The notes: generated by a model from the letters alone, not told the origin. Shown: positions 1 through 6,746, counted from the stretch's first letter. The stretch: DNA of 11,283 nt from an uncultured Lachnospiraceae bacterium (GCA_937877165.1 CALEFO010000019.1:1-11283), one strand, 5' to 3'. Numbers and translations are program-made.

Positions 1-2
1 GT

Positions 3-191
3 ACCAGTATGTGCACAGTATTGGATAAGGTTGAGAATAAGGGCAGAGAAGAAGGCCTTGCACAGGGTAAGCTGGAAGGAATGATACAGGTTTATTACAC
101 TAAGTTGCATTATTCTGCGGATCAGATAGCCAGCGAACTTGGGGTTCCGGTGGGCCAGATTCGGAAAATCATTCGTAAGATTGCAAAGTGA
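3..191 (+). CDS. Rpn/PD-(D/E)XK-type transposase-like protein, C-terminal end (5' partial)
   Basis: The reading frame is open to the left edge of the window, so only the C-terminal ~62 residues are present. What remains is a charged Gly/Glu/Lys-rich helix (the stretch around KGREEGLAQGKLEG) followed by a helix-turn-helix-like tail (ADQIASELGVPVGQIRKII). This charged EG(x)n linker plus short HTH tail is typical of the C-terminus of the Rpn / PD-(D/E)XK family 'putative transposase' proteins common in Clostridia. The nuclease core that would prove it lies outside the window. The Met at position 9 is probably internal and not the start. A hairpin followed by T residues (257-281) lies 66 nt downstream. 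Identification is by pattern only. Confidence 0.6.
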   Translation, partial: TSMCTVLDKVENKGREEGLAQGKLEGMIQVYYTKLHYSADQIASELGVPVGQIRKIIRKIAK

Positions 192-200
192 GCGTTTCAA

Positions 201-230
201 TTGCAATACAGCTAAAAGTATCTGTATAAG
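201..230 (+). promoter_or_regulatory. Candidate sigma-A promoter before the XRE leader
   Basis: TTGCAA (201-206) and TATAAG (225-230) are separated by 18 nt. Transcription would start near 237, giving a leader of about 180 nt before the XRE-family gene at 417. No better promoter is visible between here and that gene. Inferred from sequence match only. Confidence 0.45.
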
Positions 231-256
231 GGACATGACAAAATGCAAGGGCTCGG

Positions 257-281
257 GGAGCACTTCGCGTGCTTCGTTTTT
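257..281 (+). terminator. Hairpin with T-run after the Rpn-like gene
   Basis: A 7-bp stem (257-263 with 269-275, one G-T pair, loop TTCGC) is followed directly by G and five T residues (277-281). It fits a short intrinsic terminator for the partial gene on the left, or the first helix of the leader described at 237-397. Confidence 0.5.
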
Positions 282-357
282 CGGTGGCAGCATGAGTGGT
301 GAGATGCTATGATAATGGCAAGCGAACCACATGACTTTTATTTCATTCGGTTCTGCA

Positions 358-397
358 AGGCATGAGGCAATATCGCTTCATGCCTCGTTTTTATTTT
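358..397 (+). terminator. Intrinsic terminator just before the XRE-family gene
   Basis: A 10-bp stem (AGGCATGAGG at 358-367 with CTTCATGCCT at 376-385, one G-T pair, 8-nt loop) is followed by CG, five T, A and four T residues. The ribosome binding site AGGAGG (399-404) starts immediately afterwards. The placement between a promoter and a ribosome binding site suggests attenuation, though it may simply end upstream transcripts. Confidence 0.7.
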
Positions 398-416
398 CAG
401 GAGGAAAATACGCGCG

Positions 417-944
417 ATGGGGAAAAAGTCGACCAGAGAGAATAAAAACGCGTATCAGCTGGCGCGTGAAGATGCCGGAATGACACGTGAAGAAGCCAGC
501 GAGGCACTGCAGTTCATCTCTGACAGTAGAATAGAGAAGTTTGAGAGCGGGAAGTCACCGGTTCAGCCGGATGAGGTCCTTGCCATGGCAAAGGCCTATA
601 AGAAACCGGAGCTGTGCAATTATTATTGTTCTCACGAATGTCCGATCGGTCAGCAATCTGTCCCGGAAATCAAGGTAAAGGATCTTGCGCAGATTGTATT
701 GAAGACCCTGTCGAGCATCAATAACCTGGAAAAGGCGAAGGACCGGTTTATCGAGATCACAGAGGACGGAGAGATCTCGGACGATGAACTCGTGGATTTC
801 GTGAAGATTGAGAACGGGATAGGGCAGATTGCAATGGCGGCGAATGAACTGTCTCTGTGGGTCAGCACGACCGTTACATCTGGGAAAATGGATGAGAGCC
901 GCTTGGAGGCTGTCAGAAAGTCCCTGGGAACGGGAGGAGAGTAA
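417..944 (+). CDS. XRE-family helix-turn-helix regulator
   Basis: The 175-residue protein starts with a helix-turn-helix of the Cro/C1 (XRE) type at about residues 11-62: AYQLAREDAGMTREEASEAL, then SDSRIEKFESGK, then a helix with DEVLAMAKAY. These are the usual elements by which such proteins bind operator DNA. After it comes a Cys/His cluster (C67, C71, H73, C75-P) that could bind a metal or sense redox state, then a mostly helical C-terminal part (about 85-170) that may form dimers. The start is set by AGGAGG at 399-404, 12 nt before the ATG, slightly longer than ideal. The gene lies directly behind a terminator-like hairpin, which suggests its own expression is controlled. The target is unknown; the small membrane protein and toxin module downstream are the obvious candidates, but that is inference from position. 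Confidence 0.8.
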   Translation: MGKKSTRENKNAYQLAREDAGMTREEASEALQFISDSRIEKFESGKSPVQPDEVLAMAKAYKKPELCNYYCSHECPIGQQSVPEIKVKDLAQIVLKTLSSINNLEKAKDRFIEITEDGEISDDELVDFVKIENGIGQIAMAANELSLWVSTTVTSGKMDESRLEAVRKSLGTGGE

Positions 945-1097
945 CGTAATTTGCAGAAACGGAAAAATAGCAGGTCATTTTTCTTCAATTCAGACATGTA
1001 TTCTACGGGCAGGGACGCATAGAATGACTTATAAAGTTGATGGATGGATTTGAAAAATTCTGTTTCAAGTCCGGCTTTTAGAAGGAGAGAAAATATT

Positions 1098-1322
1098 ATG
1101 TTAATAAGCATGTTAATTGTCATTATACTAATGGTTGCATTGTTCAAGGTAACCGGATTTATCTTCCACATTGCAGGGAAACTGCTCGGTGGCATACTCG
1201 GAATCATCGGGTGGCTGATCCTCGGCGGAATCGCCGTAACTATCTTCGGACTTGCCTTATTCGTGGTACCGATCATCCTGATTGTCGGAATCGTGGCGTT
1301 AGTTGTGGCGGCAGTATTGTAG
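1098..1322 (+). CDS. Small glycine-zipper membrane protein, function unknown
   Basis: The product is 74 residues and almost wholly hydrophobic. I see an N-terminal membrane segment (about residues 2-22), then a glycine-spaced segment (GKLLGGILGIIGWLILGG, about 27-44) and a C-terminal segment (about 46-74) rich in Ile, Val and Ala. The regular glycine spacing is the glycine-zipper pattern that lets helices pack closely in a bilayer, so a homo-oligomer or a small helper of a larger membrane protein is plausible. The start at 1098 is chosen over an in-frame one at 1044 because AGGAGAG (1083-1089) stands 8 nt before it and the extra 18 residues are not hydrophobic. It ends 26 nt before the surface protein gene, so it may be the first gene of that operon. 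I do not assign a function. Confidence 0.65.
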   Translation: MLISMLIVIILMVALFKVTGFIFHIAGKLLGGILGIIGWLILGGIAVTIFGLALFVVPIILIVGIVALVVAAVL

Positions 1323-1348
1323 AATATGTGGTTAAAATGGGGGGTTTC

Positions 1349-3367
1349 ATGAAAAAAGAAAAACTTTTTGTTATGACTATGGTAAGTTTGTTTGCATCAA
1401 TTGCTATTTGTTACATGGCCTCTACGATCGTAACTAATGCATCTGTGAAAAAGATAGAAGTCAGTGGGAAAGTTTATGTGCTGTCCGGGAGCAAAAATAG
1501 TTTTTCAATAGAAAATCAGAATTCTATTACAAGTGCGAAGAACAATACGTATGGTAAATTCATGCTTTCCGGAAATATAAAGGAAAATGGAGTGAATCAC
1601 GGAGTACCCTCGTATGATGCGCAGGGAAAAATTGATGAGTTAGGAAAAGACACGTCGGAAATAGATTTTCTGTATGCATCGGATAAGCTGTCTAATGCTG
1701 ATAACGGATATGAATGGAAAATGGTATCAGACGATTCCAAGCAAATTGATGGTATTGATTTGGGAGGTAAAGCTGGAATGGGATGCATCGTTGTCCAAAG
1801 TTCTTTCGATCAAGAACATTGGATGATAAATAGTATAAAGACGGATGCATTTAAAGATACGGTAGATCATGCAGAAAACCCTTTGTATACAACAGTACTT
1901 AATCAACTTATAAATGGTTGCTATTATAGGGTTACTGTCGGATATCAAACCAGAAGAAAAACAGGAGAATCAAAGTTTGGAGGTGTGAAGCTAAAAGATA
2001 ATTATGAATTTTGCGAACATATAGAAAGATATGAATTCTTTATTGTAAATACGGAGGAAAATGAAAAGGCTGCCAGCAAGGATGATACACCAATCTTTAG
2101 GATTACCTCAGAACCTGTGAATGCGGGGGTGAATAATGAATATTCTGCCAAAAAGGAAATAGACGGAAATGATAAAAAGAGGGGGTGCAAAATAGGGGAG
2201 TTTTATATCAATGGATATTCAGGTCATCCGCATTACAGAAATGATGATGAAAGCAAAAAAGAAAACCCTATTTTTTTGAAAAATGTTGGGGATAAAGTAA
2301 CATTATGGTTTAGTCTTTCTTCAAAGGATATTAATGCGTTGAATGGAGACTCATATTATAAAATTCATGCTGATGAAAAAGGAGCAGACCGGGATTTGGA
2401 TGTTCCTGCACAGAATTTTAAAAGGGGCGCACTGATCATCCGTTTCAAAGACTATGAAAACAATACGCATACGCAGGTATATACGGACTATCTTGCAGCT
2501 GCATCAACAACGACGGCAGATACTAAAGTTCAACTTTTTGAAGAAGGAGACTATGAAGTCGCTCTTGATTATGAAATAGAAGACAGCTCTCCTCTCGCAT
2601 GGAAAATTCCAAAGCCAGCACAATATAATGCGTATCGGATTTATTTTAAATTTTCAATACGGAATGCTAATTGTATATTTTATCCAATTGATCTAAAAAC
2701 TGGAAATGATCTAAAGGTTCCATATACAGAAAATGGATTCCGATTGGATTTGGCAAAATCCAAGTATCTTGATATAAATGTCCAGAGAGAAGAATTTGTA
2801 TCAGGAGGACTTGATATTCGGGAAAATCATACAGCTGATGATCAGGATGAATTTTCAGAAGAAGGAATTTATGTCATTAAAGTACGAAATGAAGTTACTG
2901 GGGAAGAAATCAAAAAAACAATGTATATTGGATCGAATAACCTATTAAAGGCATACGCGAGATATGGAAAGGATAATGATGATGGAGAATATACAATTAG
3001 GGATTTGCTTTCTATGAAGGAAGATGGATATATTTTTGGCGACGATGGTTCTATAACAGCTCCAGAACCTAAGAGCATGGAGAAATCTTCTGTATCAAAA
3101 AATATAGTTGACAATAATGAGATTATACAAAACAAAACTTCTAATTCTATAAAATCCGAAAGTATAGATAAACCGGCGGATGAATCGGGAATGTCGATTC
3201 CATCAACAAATGACAGCGTGAAGACCGAATCGGCTAAAACCCCTATGGCACCAGTTAAAAAAGAAATTCTGGTAACTATAGTAATTGTGATTGTTGTAAT
3301 TGGATGTGTGACTTTATTGAGGAGTAAAAAGCGTAGAAAAGATAATGATAGTAATTCGGAGGCATAA
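1349..3367 (+). CDS. Large membrane-anchored surface protein next to lipoprotein toxin, function unknown
   Basis: A 672-residue protein with type I topology. It has an N-terminal signal peptide (MKKEK, then a hydrophobic run to about residue 27, possible cleavage after TNA near 31), a long extracellular part (about 32-570), a Ser/Thr/Lys/Glu-rich stalk (about 571-636), one membrane helix (about 640-657) and a basic cytoplasmic tail (RSKKRRK). No LPXTG sorting motif is seen. The ectodomain is rich in beta-strand-like alternation, with several Tyr-rich strands (for example YRIYFKFSIRNANC), which suggests Ig-like or jelly-roll modules, but I recognise no named domain. Start 1349 is chosen because the signal peptide begins there; the ribosome binding site is poor (G6 at 1339-1344), so translation may depend on coupling. 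The next gene begins 1 nt after the stop codon, which points to a working partnership with the toxin. Composition is AT-rich compared with pta-ackA. Confidence 0.75.
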   Translation: MKKEKLFVMTMVSLFASIAICYMASTIVTNASVKKIEVSGKVYVLSGSKNSFSIENQNSITSAKNNTYGKFMLSGNIKENGVNHGVPSYDAQGKIDELGKDTSEIDFLYASDKLSNADNGYEWKMVSDDSKQIDGIDLGGKAGMGCIVVQSSFDQEHWMINSIKTDAFKDTVDHAENPLYTTVLNQLINGCYYRVTVGYQTRRKTGESKFGGVKLKDNYEFCEHIERYEFFIVNTEENEKAASKDDTPIFRITSEPVNAGVNNEYSAKKEIDGNDKKRGCKIGEFYINGYSGHPHYRNDDESKKENPIFLKNVGDKVTLWFSLSSKDINALNGDSYYKIHADEKGADRDLDVPAQNFKRGALIIRFKDYENNTHTQVYTDYLAAASTTTADTKVQLFEEGDYEVALDYEIEDSSPLAWKIPKPAQYNAYRIYFKFSIRNANCIFYPIDLKTGNDLKVPYTENGFRLDLAKSKYLDINVQREEFVSGGLDIRENHTADDQDEFSEEGIYVIKVRNEVTGEEIKKTMYIGSNNLLKAYARYGKDNDDGEYTIRDLLSMKEDGYIFGDDGSITAPEPKSMEKSSVSKNIVDNNEIIQNKTSNSIKSESIDKPADESGMSIPSTNDSVKTESAKTPMAPVKKEILVTIVIVIVVIGCVTLLRSKKRRKDNDSNSEA

Positions 3368-3368
3368 A

Positions 3369-4691
3369 GTGAAAAGAATTATTGCATTAGTTGCTTCTTT
3401 ATCATTGCTTCTTACGTCTTGTGCTTCAAATCAACAGGTCGTAGTAAACAAAGATGAAGTCTCTGGATATTCTGGATGTCTCGATGAAGAAAAAAAGGAT
3501 GATGCGAATGGGCAGTGGGAAGAAAATGCTCCGGCAGATATTACAACCGAATCAATAAGCGTGGATTCAGAGGATGCAGTTGATTCTCAGAATATTGCAG
3601 ATCAGGAAATGGCTGTAGAGAATCTGGATCTAAGTGATGAAAGACTTCATCAGTATTTGGAAGATAAAATATATCAGGAGTTACTTGATAGCTTTGACGA
3701 CGATGAATATGCCATAGATGATATTGAAACTGTTTATTATTCAAAGGAATATATCGAAAATCTTTCATACAATTCTCAAGAAAATGTATACTTTGGATTT
3801 ACGCAGAGCGATTTGGACACACAGTTCTCGGGAGAAAAGTATGTATTTACACTCGCAGATGATGGAACAACAGCTGTAGAACAGATTGAATCTTATGAAG
3901 ATCATTCTGCGGAAGAAATCCTGAAAAATGTAGCAATTGGATCTGGTGTAATCCTGGTATGCGTGACTGTTTCTGTTGTTACCGGAGGTGCCGCTCCGGC
4001 TGTAAGTATGATATTTGCGGTCGGTGCCAAAACTGGTGCAGTAATGGCGCTTTCTGGAGGAGCTATAGGAGGGATCTCGGCCGGAATTGTTAAAGGATAT
4101 CAGACGGGGAACTTCTCTGATGTGATGCAAGCCGCCGCTACAGGTGCAAGTGATGGATTCAAGTGGGGAGCAATATCGGGAGTCATTTCTGGTGGTGCTT
4201 CCGAGGTATGGGGGCTTCGCGCAGCTACAAAGGGTGGTTTAAAAATAAATGAGGTAGCTCTTATCCAGAAAGATTCTCATTATCCGTTGAGTCTGATTCA
4301 AAAATTTCACAGTATGAAGGAGTATGAAGTTTTTAAGGATGCCGGATTGAAGACAATGATGGTTGACGGAAAGACAGCACTCGTTCAGTCGATTGATCTC
4401 AATTATGTAGATGAAGCTACTGGAAAAACAAACCTTCAATTAATGCAACAAGGAAATGCACCTATTGATCCAGTGACCGAAAAACCGTATGAGTTACATC
4501 ATATCGGACAGCAGAAGGATTCTCCGCTAGCCGTACTTACATGGGAGCAGCATAGAGGAAAGGGAAACATGAAAGTTCTTCATGAATTTTTGGACAGGGT
4601 AGGAACGGAAAATCCTTCCAGTTTGTCAGGATGGGGGAGTCAGAAGGCGGATTTCTGGATGGATATGGCAAAACAGTTAGCAGGAGGTTGA
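3369..4691 (+). CDS. Lipoprotein polymorphic toxin with C-terminal LHH nuclease domain
   Basis: A 440-residue protein in four parts. Residues 1-18 are a lipoprotein signal peptide ending in lipobox LTSC, with Cys18 the predicted lipidation site. Residues 19 to about 180 are a strongly acidic, low-complexity linker that could span the cell wall. Residues about 188-282 are a Gly/Ala-rich hydrophobic region (SGGAIGGISAGIV and AISGVISGGASE). The C-terminal ~110 residues match the LHH branch of the HNH/EndoVII nuclease superfamily: ELHHIGQQKDSPLAVL at 375-390, then WEQHRG (392-397) and a distal H405. The two His of LHH (377, 378) and later His are the expected metal-binding and catalytic residues, so a DNase acting on DNA in target cells is likely. 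The GTG start is set by GGAGG at 3358-3362, 6 nt upstream; an ATG at 3345 would lengthen the signal peptide oddly. The immunity gene follows after 5 nt. Family call is from motif recognition, not a search. Confidence 0.8.
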   Translation: MKRIIALVASLSLLLTSCASNQQVVVNKDEVSGYSGCLDEEKKDDANGQWEENAPADITTESISVDSEDAVDSQNIADQEMAVENLDLSDERLHQYLEDKIYQELLDSFDDDEYAIDDIETVYYSKEYIENLSYNSQENVYFGFTQSDLDTQFSGEKYVFTLADDGTTAVEQIESYEDHSAEEILKNVAIGSGVILVCVTVSVVTGGAAPAVSMIFAVGAKTGAVMALSGGAIGGISAGIVKGYQTGNFSDVMQAAATGASDGFKWGAISGVISGGASEVWGLRAATKGGLKINEVALIQKDSHYPLSLIQKFHSMKEYEVFKDAGLKTMMVDGKTALVQSIDLNYVDEATGKTNLQLMQQGNAPIDPVTEKPYELHHIGQQKDSPLAVLTWEQHRGKGNMKVLHEFLDRVGTENPSSLSGWGSQKADFWMDMAKQLAGG

Positions 4692-4696
4692 AGATT

Positions 4697-5086
4697 ATGA
4701 ATGAGTGGCTCTTGAAAATGAAGCAATTACCGATGTTTTTTTCAAAAGGACCGGTCGACGAGAGTGCAATAAAAGAATCAGAAAAAGAAATAGGAATGAC
4801 TTTTGCACCAGAATATCATGAATATGTTAAGGCCTATGGTTTTGTAACGTATTTGGGGCATGAACTGACCGGAATATGTAAAGCTGCAAGGCTGAATGTT
4901 GCAGCAGTCACATTGGAAGAGAGGGAAAATCATCCTGCTGTATTAAAAAATGTCTATGTTATTGAGCAGACACATATTGATGATATTATTATTTGGCAGG
5001 ATGGTTCTGGGAGGGTTTATCAAACTGAAGGACAGAACAAACTGAAAAAAATTGCTGATTCGCTAAAAGAATACTTGAAAATTTAA
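4697..5086 (+). CDS. SUKH (SMI1/KNR4) family immunity protein
   Basis: A 129-residue cytoplasmic protein with no signal peptide. The SUKH pattern is visible: an N-terminal helix (DESAIKESEKEIGMTF, about 21-36), the family hallmark of Pro/Glu-Tyr-x-x-Tyr followed by an aromatic-Gly (APEYHEYVKAYGF, 37-49), a later strand pair (IIIWQDGSGRVYQTEG) and a C-terminal helix ending at the stop. SUKH proteins are the commonest immunity partners of HNH/LHH-type nuclease toxins, and bind and block the nuclease in the producing cell. The start at 4697 is given by AGGAGG (4682-4687), which overlaps the end of the toxin gene, so the two are very likely co-translated. No promoter is seen between them. Alternative: a SUKH protein with another partner, but the 5-nt spacing makes this unlikely. 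Confidence 0.8.
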   Translation: MNEWLLKMKQLPMFFSKGPVDESAIKESEKEIGMTFAPEYHEYVKAYGFVTYLGHELTGICKAARLNVAAVTLEERENHPAVLKNVYVIEQTHIDDIIIWQDGSGRVYQTEGQNKLKKIADSLKEYLKI

Positions 5087-5145
5087 TATTTTGAAAAGGC
5101 AAAACACCTTAGTGAATCTCTGCGCTGAGACTTGCAATCTATTAC

Positions 5146-5243
5146 GATCTTCGCCAGATGGCTTTTTGAAATTGCCGGCGGAGGAAAGTCAGAAGAATGG
5201 GATGCGATTTCTGAGAGTACAGCAGAAGTTCTTGGCGAAGATC
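5146..5243. repeat. 11-bp inverted repeat
   Basis: GATCTTCGCCA at 5146-5156 is matched by its exact complement TGGCGAAGATC at 5233-5243, 76 nt away. In RNA this could close a long-range stem around the decayed gene. Its function is unknown, and chance cannot be excluded. Confidence 0.55.
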
Positions 5244-5249
5244 ACACTC

Positions 5250-5271
5250 GAAATTGCCCGATGGCAATTTC
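5250..5271. repeat. 9-bp perfect hairpin with an upstream competing copy
   Basis: GAAATTGCC (5250-5258) pairs with GGCAATTTC (5263-5271) across a 4-nt loop, CGAT. A further direct copy of GAAATTGCC lies at 5168-5176 and could pair with the same right arm instead. There is no T-run after it, so it is not a terminator. Confidence 0.6.
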
Positions 5272-5372
5272 TATTGTTCAGAGAGTAGCTGATAGCTGCT
5301 TTGCAGAAGCGTTTGAGCCTTAGAACTCCCCTGCACGAACAATATGAGCATACTGCAATTTTCAACGATGGC

Positions 5373-5401
5373 TTGAAAAATCAAGAGAAACCTCATATAA
5401 C
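5373..5401 (+). promoter_or_regulatory. Candidate sigma-A promoter for the AAA+/DUF4143 gene
   Basis: TTGAAA (5373-5378) and TATAAC (5396-5401) are separated by exactly 17 nt, with transcription expected near 5408, 49 nt before the ATG at 5457. It lies inside the decayed gene, in line with that stretch no longer being translated. Confidence 0.55.
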
Positions 5402-5456
5402 ATTGATTGAGAAGGCCTTAATGGGCGGAAAATTTCAATGAAATGGAGCGGGGATT

Positions 5457-6746
5457 ATGGAAATTAAGCGTGACAGTTACCTGCAGCAGTTGATTTCATA
5501 TCGTTTTGACGGCTTGGTGAAGGTAATTACCGGTATCAGAAGATGCGGAAAATCTTATCTTCTTAAAAAGATATACCGGGATTACTTAATCCAGAACGGC
5601 GTAAAAGAAGAACAGATCATTGCGATAGAGCTTGACCTTGTGAAAGATATTAAATATCGTAATCCTCTCATTCTCTCATCTTATGTAAGAGAAAAAGTGG
5701 AAAAAAGCAAAGAAGAGTATTATCTTTTCGTTGATGAAATTCAAATGTCTGATGAGGCGTCCAATCCATATAATCCGGACGGCAGGAAAATTACTTTTTA
5801 TGATGCTCTTAATGACTTGAGAAGTTTGTCCAATTTAGATGTCTATGTAACCGGAAGCAATTCAAAAATGCTTTCCAGTGATATCCTTACTGAATTCAGA
5901 GGACGAAGCGATGAAATAAGAGTGCATCCGCTTAGCTTTGCGGAATATTACTCTGCTGTCGGTGGAGATAAAAACGAAGCATTTGATGAATACGCATTCT
6001 ATGGCGGCATGCCGCTTATCCTGTCAAGACCTGATGATGCCTCTAAGATGAATTATTTGAAAGCGCTTTTCTCAGAAGTGTATATTAAAGATATTGTTGA
6101 ACGCAAGAAAATTGAAAAACAAGATGTACTGGAGCAAATTTTAGACTTGCTTTGTTCGTCGGTAGGTTCATTAACAAATCCAACTAAAATTGCACATACT
6201 TTGAAGTCGAAACAAGGGGACAGTGTGTCTGCCAATACGATTCGGGCATACATCGGACATTTGGAAGATGCGTTCCTTTTTTCAGAAAGCAAGCGATATG
6301 ACATAAAAGGGAAATCCTATTTTGACTCGCCCAGTAAATATTACTGCGAGGATATTGGACTTAGAAATGCGAGAATAGGTTTTCGTCAGCAGGAAATGAC
6401 ACACATCATGGAGAACATCATATACAATGAGTTAAATATCCGGCAGTTTTCTGTGGATGTTGGTGTTGTTTATGCAAGGACACTCAGTGAAAAGGGAAAT
6501 TCGGTTCGTACGCCAAGAGAAATTGATTTTGTCGTAAATTCTGGAGGGAAACGGACCTATATTCAGTCGGCATATGCGATGTCTGCTGATGAAAAAGCAG
6601 AGACAGAACTCAGACCGTTCATGCTTACAGGAGATTCTTTTCCTAAAATTGTAGTAAGGAAAGATATTGGAAAGCGCTGGTACGATGATCATGGTATTTT
6701 GAATATCAATGTGATTGATTTTCTTTTGGATAAGAAACTTATCTAA
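5457..6746 (+). CDS. AAA+ ATPase with DUF4143 C-terminal domain
   Basis: The 429-residue protein has the standard layout of the AAA_14 + DUF4143 family. Walker A is GIRRCGKS (26-33), Walker B is YLFVDE (89-94), the sensor strand reads YVTGSNSKML, and the typical block FRGRSDEIRVHPLSFAEYY follows. The C-terminal half carries the DUF4143 signature YIKDIVERKKI and a winged-helix-like part; near its end REIDFVV (E355, D357) fits the PD-(D/E)XK-like fold reported for this domain, with YIQ where the catalytic Lys might be. These proteins are very common in anaerobe genomes, but their cellular role is not settled, so I assign none. Length is normal for the family and no break is seen. GGAG at 5445-5448 gives an 8-nt spacing to the ATG. 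It has its own likely promoter and no evident link to the toxin module. Confidence 0.9.
   Translation: MEIKRDSYLQQLISYRFDGLVKVITGIRRCGKSYLLKKIYRDYLIQNGVKEEQIIAIELDLVKDIKYRNPLILSSYVREKVEKSKEEYYLFVDEIQMSDEASNPYNPDGRKITFYDALNDLRSLSNLDVYVTGSNSKMLSSDILTEFRGRSDEIRVHPLSFAEYYSAVGGDKNEAFDEYAFYGGMPLILSRPDDASKMNYLKALFSEVYIKDIVERKKIEKQDVLEQILDLLCSSVGSLTNPTKIAHTLKSKQGDSVSANTIRAYIGHLEDAFLFSESKRYDIKGKSYFDSPSKYYCEDIGLRNARIGFRQQEMTHIMENIIYNELNIRQFSVDVGVVYARTLSEKGNSVRTPREIDFVVNSGGKRTYIQSAYAMSADEKAETELRPFMLTGDSFPKIVVRKDIGKRWYDDHGILNINVIDFLLDKKLI

Larger units (their letters stand above)
237..397 (+). promoter_or_regulatory. Structured leader or small RNA with possible attenuator
   Basis: This gene-free stretch contains four consecutive helices: 257-263 with 269-275; 289-293 with 304-308; 322-328 with 349-356 (one bulged base); and 358-367 with 376-385. 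The last is followed by a T-rich tract and ends only about 20 nt before the start of the XRE-family gene. Because there is no room for a promoter after the terminator, expression of that gene from the promoter at 201-230 would need read-through. The stretch could be an attenuated 5' leader or an independent small RNA of about 155 nt. I do not recognise a known riboswitch class in it. Confidence 0.4.
5132..5441 (+). pseudogene. Decayed gene of unknown family after the immunity gene
   Basis: Two adjoining frames both look like genuine protein and would join by a single frameshift near 5300-5320. The first (5132-5323) reads ARWLFEIAGGGKSEEW, then AISESTAEVLGEDHTRN, then MAISIVQRVADSCFAEAF, then a stop. 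The second frame continues as TPLHEQYEHTAIFNDG, then KPHITLIEKALMGGKFQ, then a stop at 5439-5441. There is no ribosome binding site or good start codon, and an in-frame stop lies just upstream (5126-5128). The same frame read back through the stop joins the immunity gene, so it may be the remnant of a second immunity-type or accessory gene. I do not recognise the family. The alternative is that the region is non-coding: it contains inverted repeats and a promoter. Confidence 0.4.

Noticed and set aside
1211..1348. N-terminal extension of the surface protein to 1211
   Set aside because: It would overlap the 74-aa membrane protein gene by over 100 nt and bury the signal peptide 46 residues in.
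3345..3368. ATG at 3345 as start of the lipoprotein toxin
   Set aside because: The GTG at 3369 has GGAGG at a 6-nt spacing and gives a standard 18-residue lipoprotein signal peptide; 3345 has no ribosome binding site.
4631..4696. Start at 4631 for the immunity protein
   Set aside because: It lies deep in the toxin gene without a ribosome binding site; the ATG at 4697 has AGGAGG at 9 nt.
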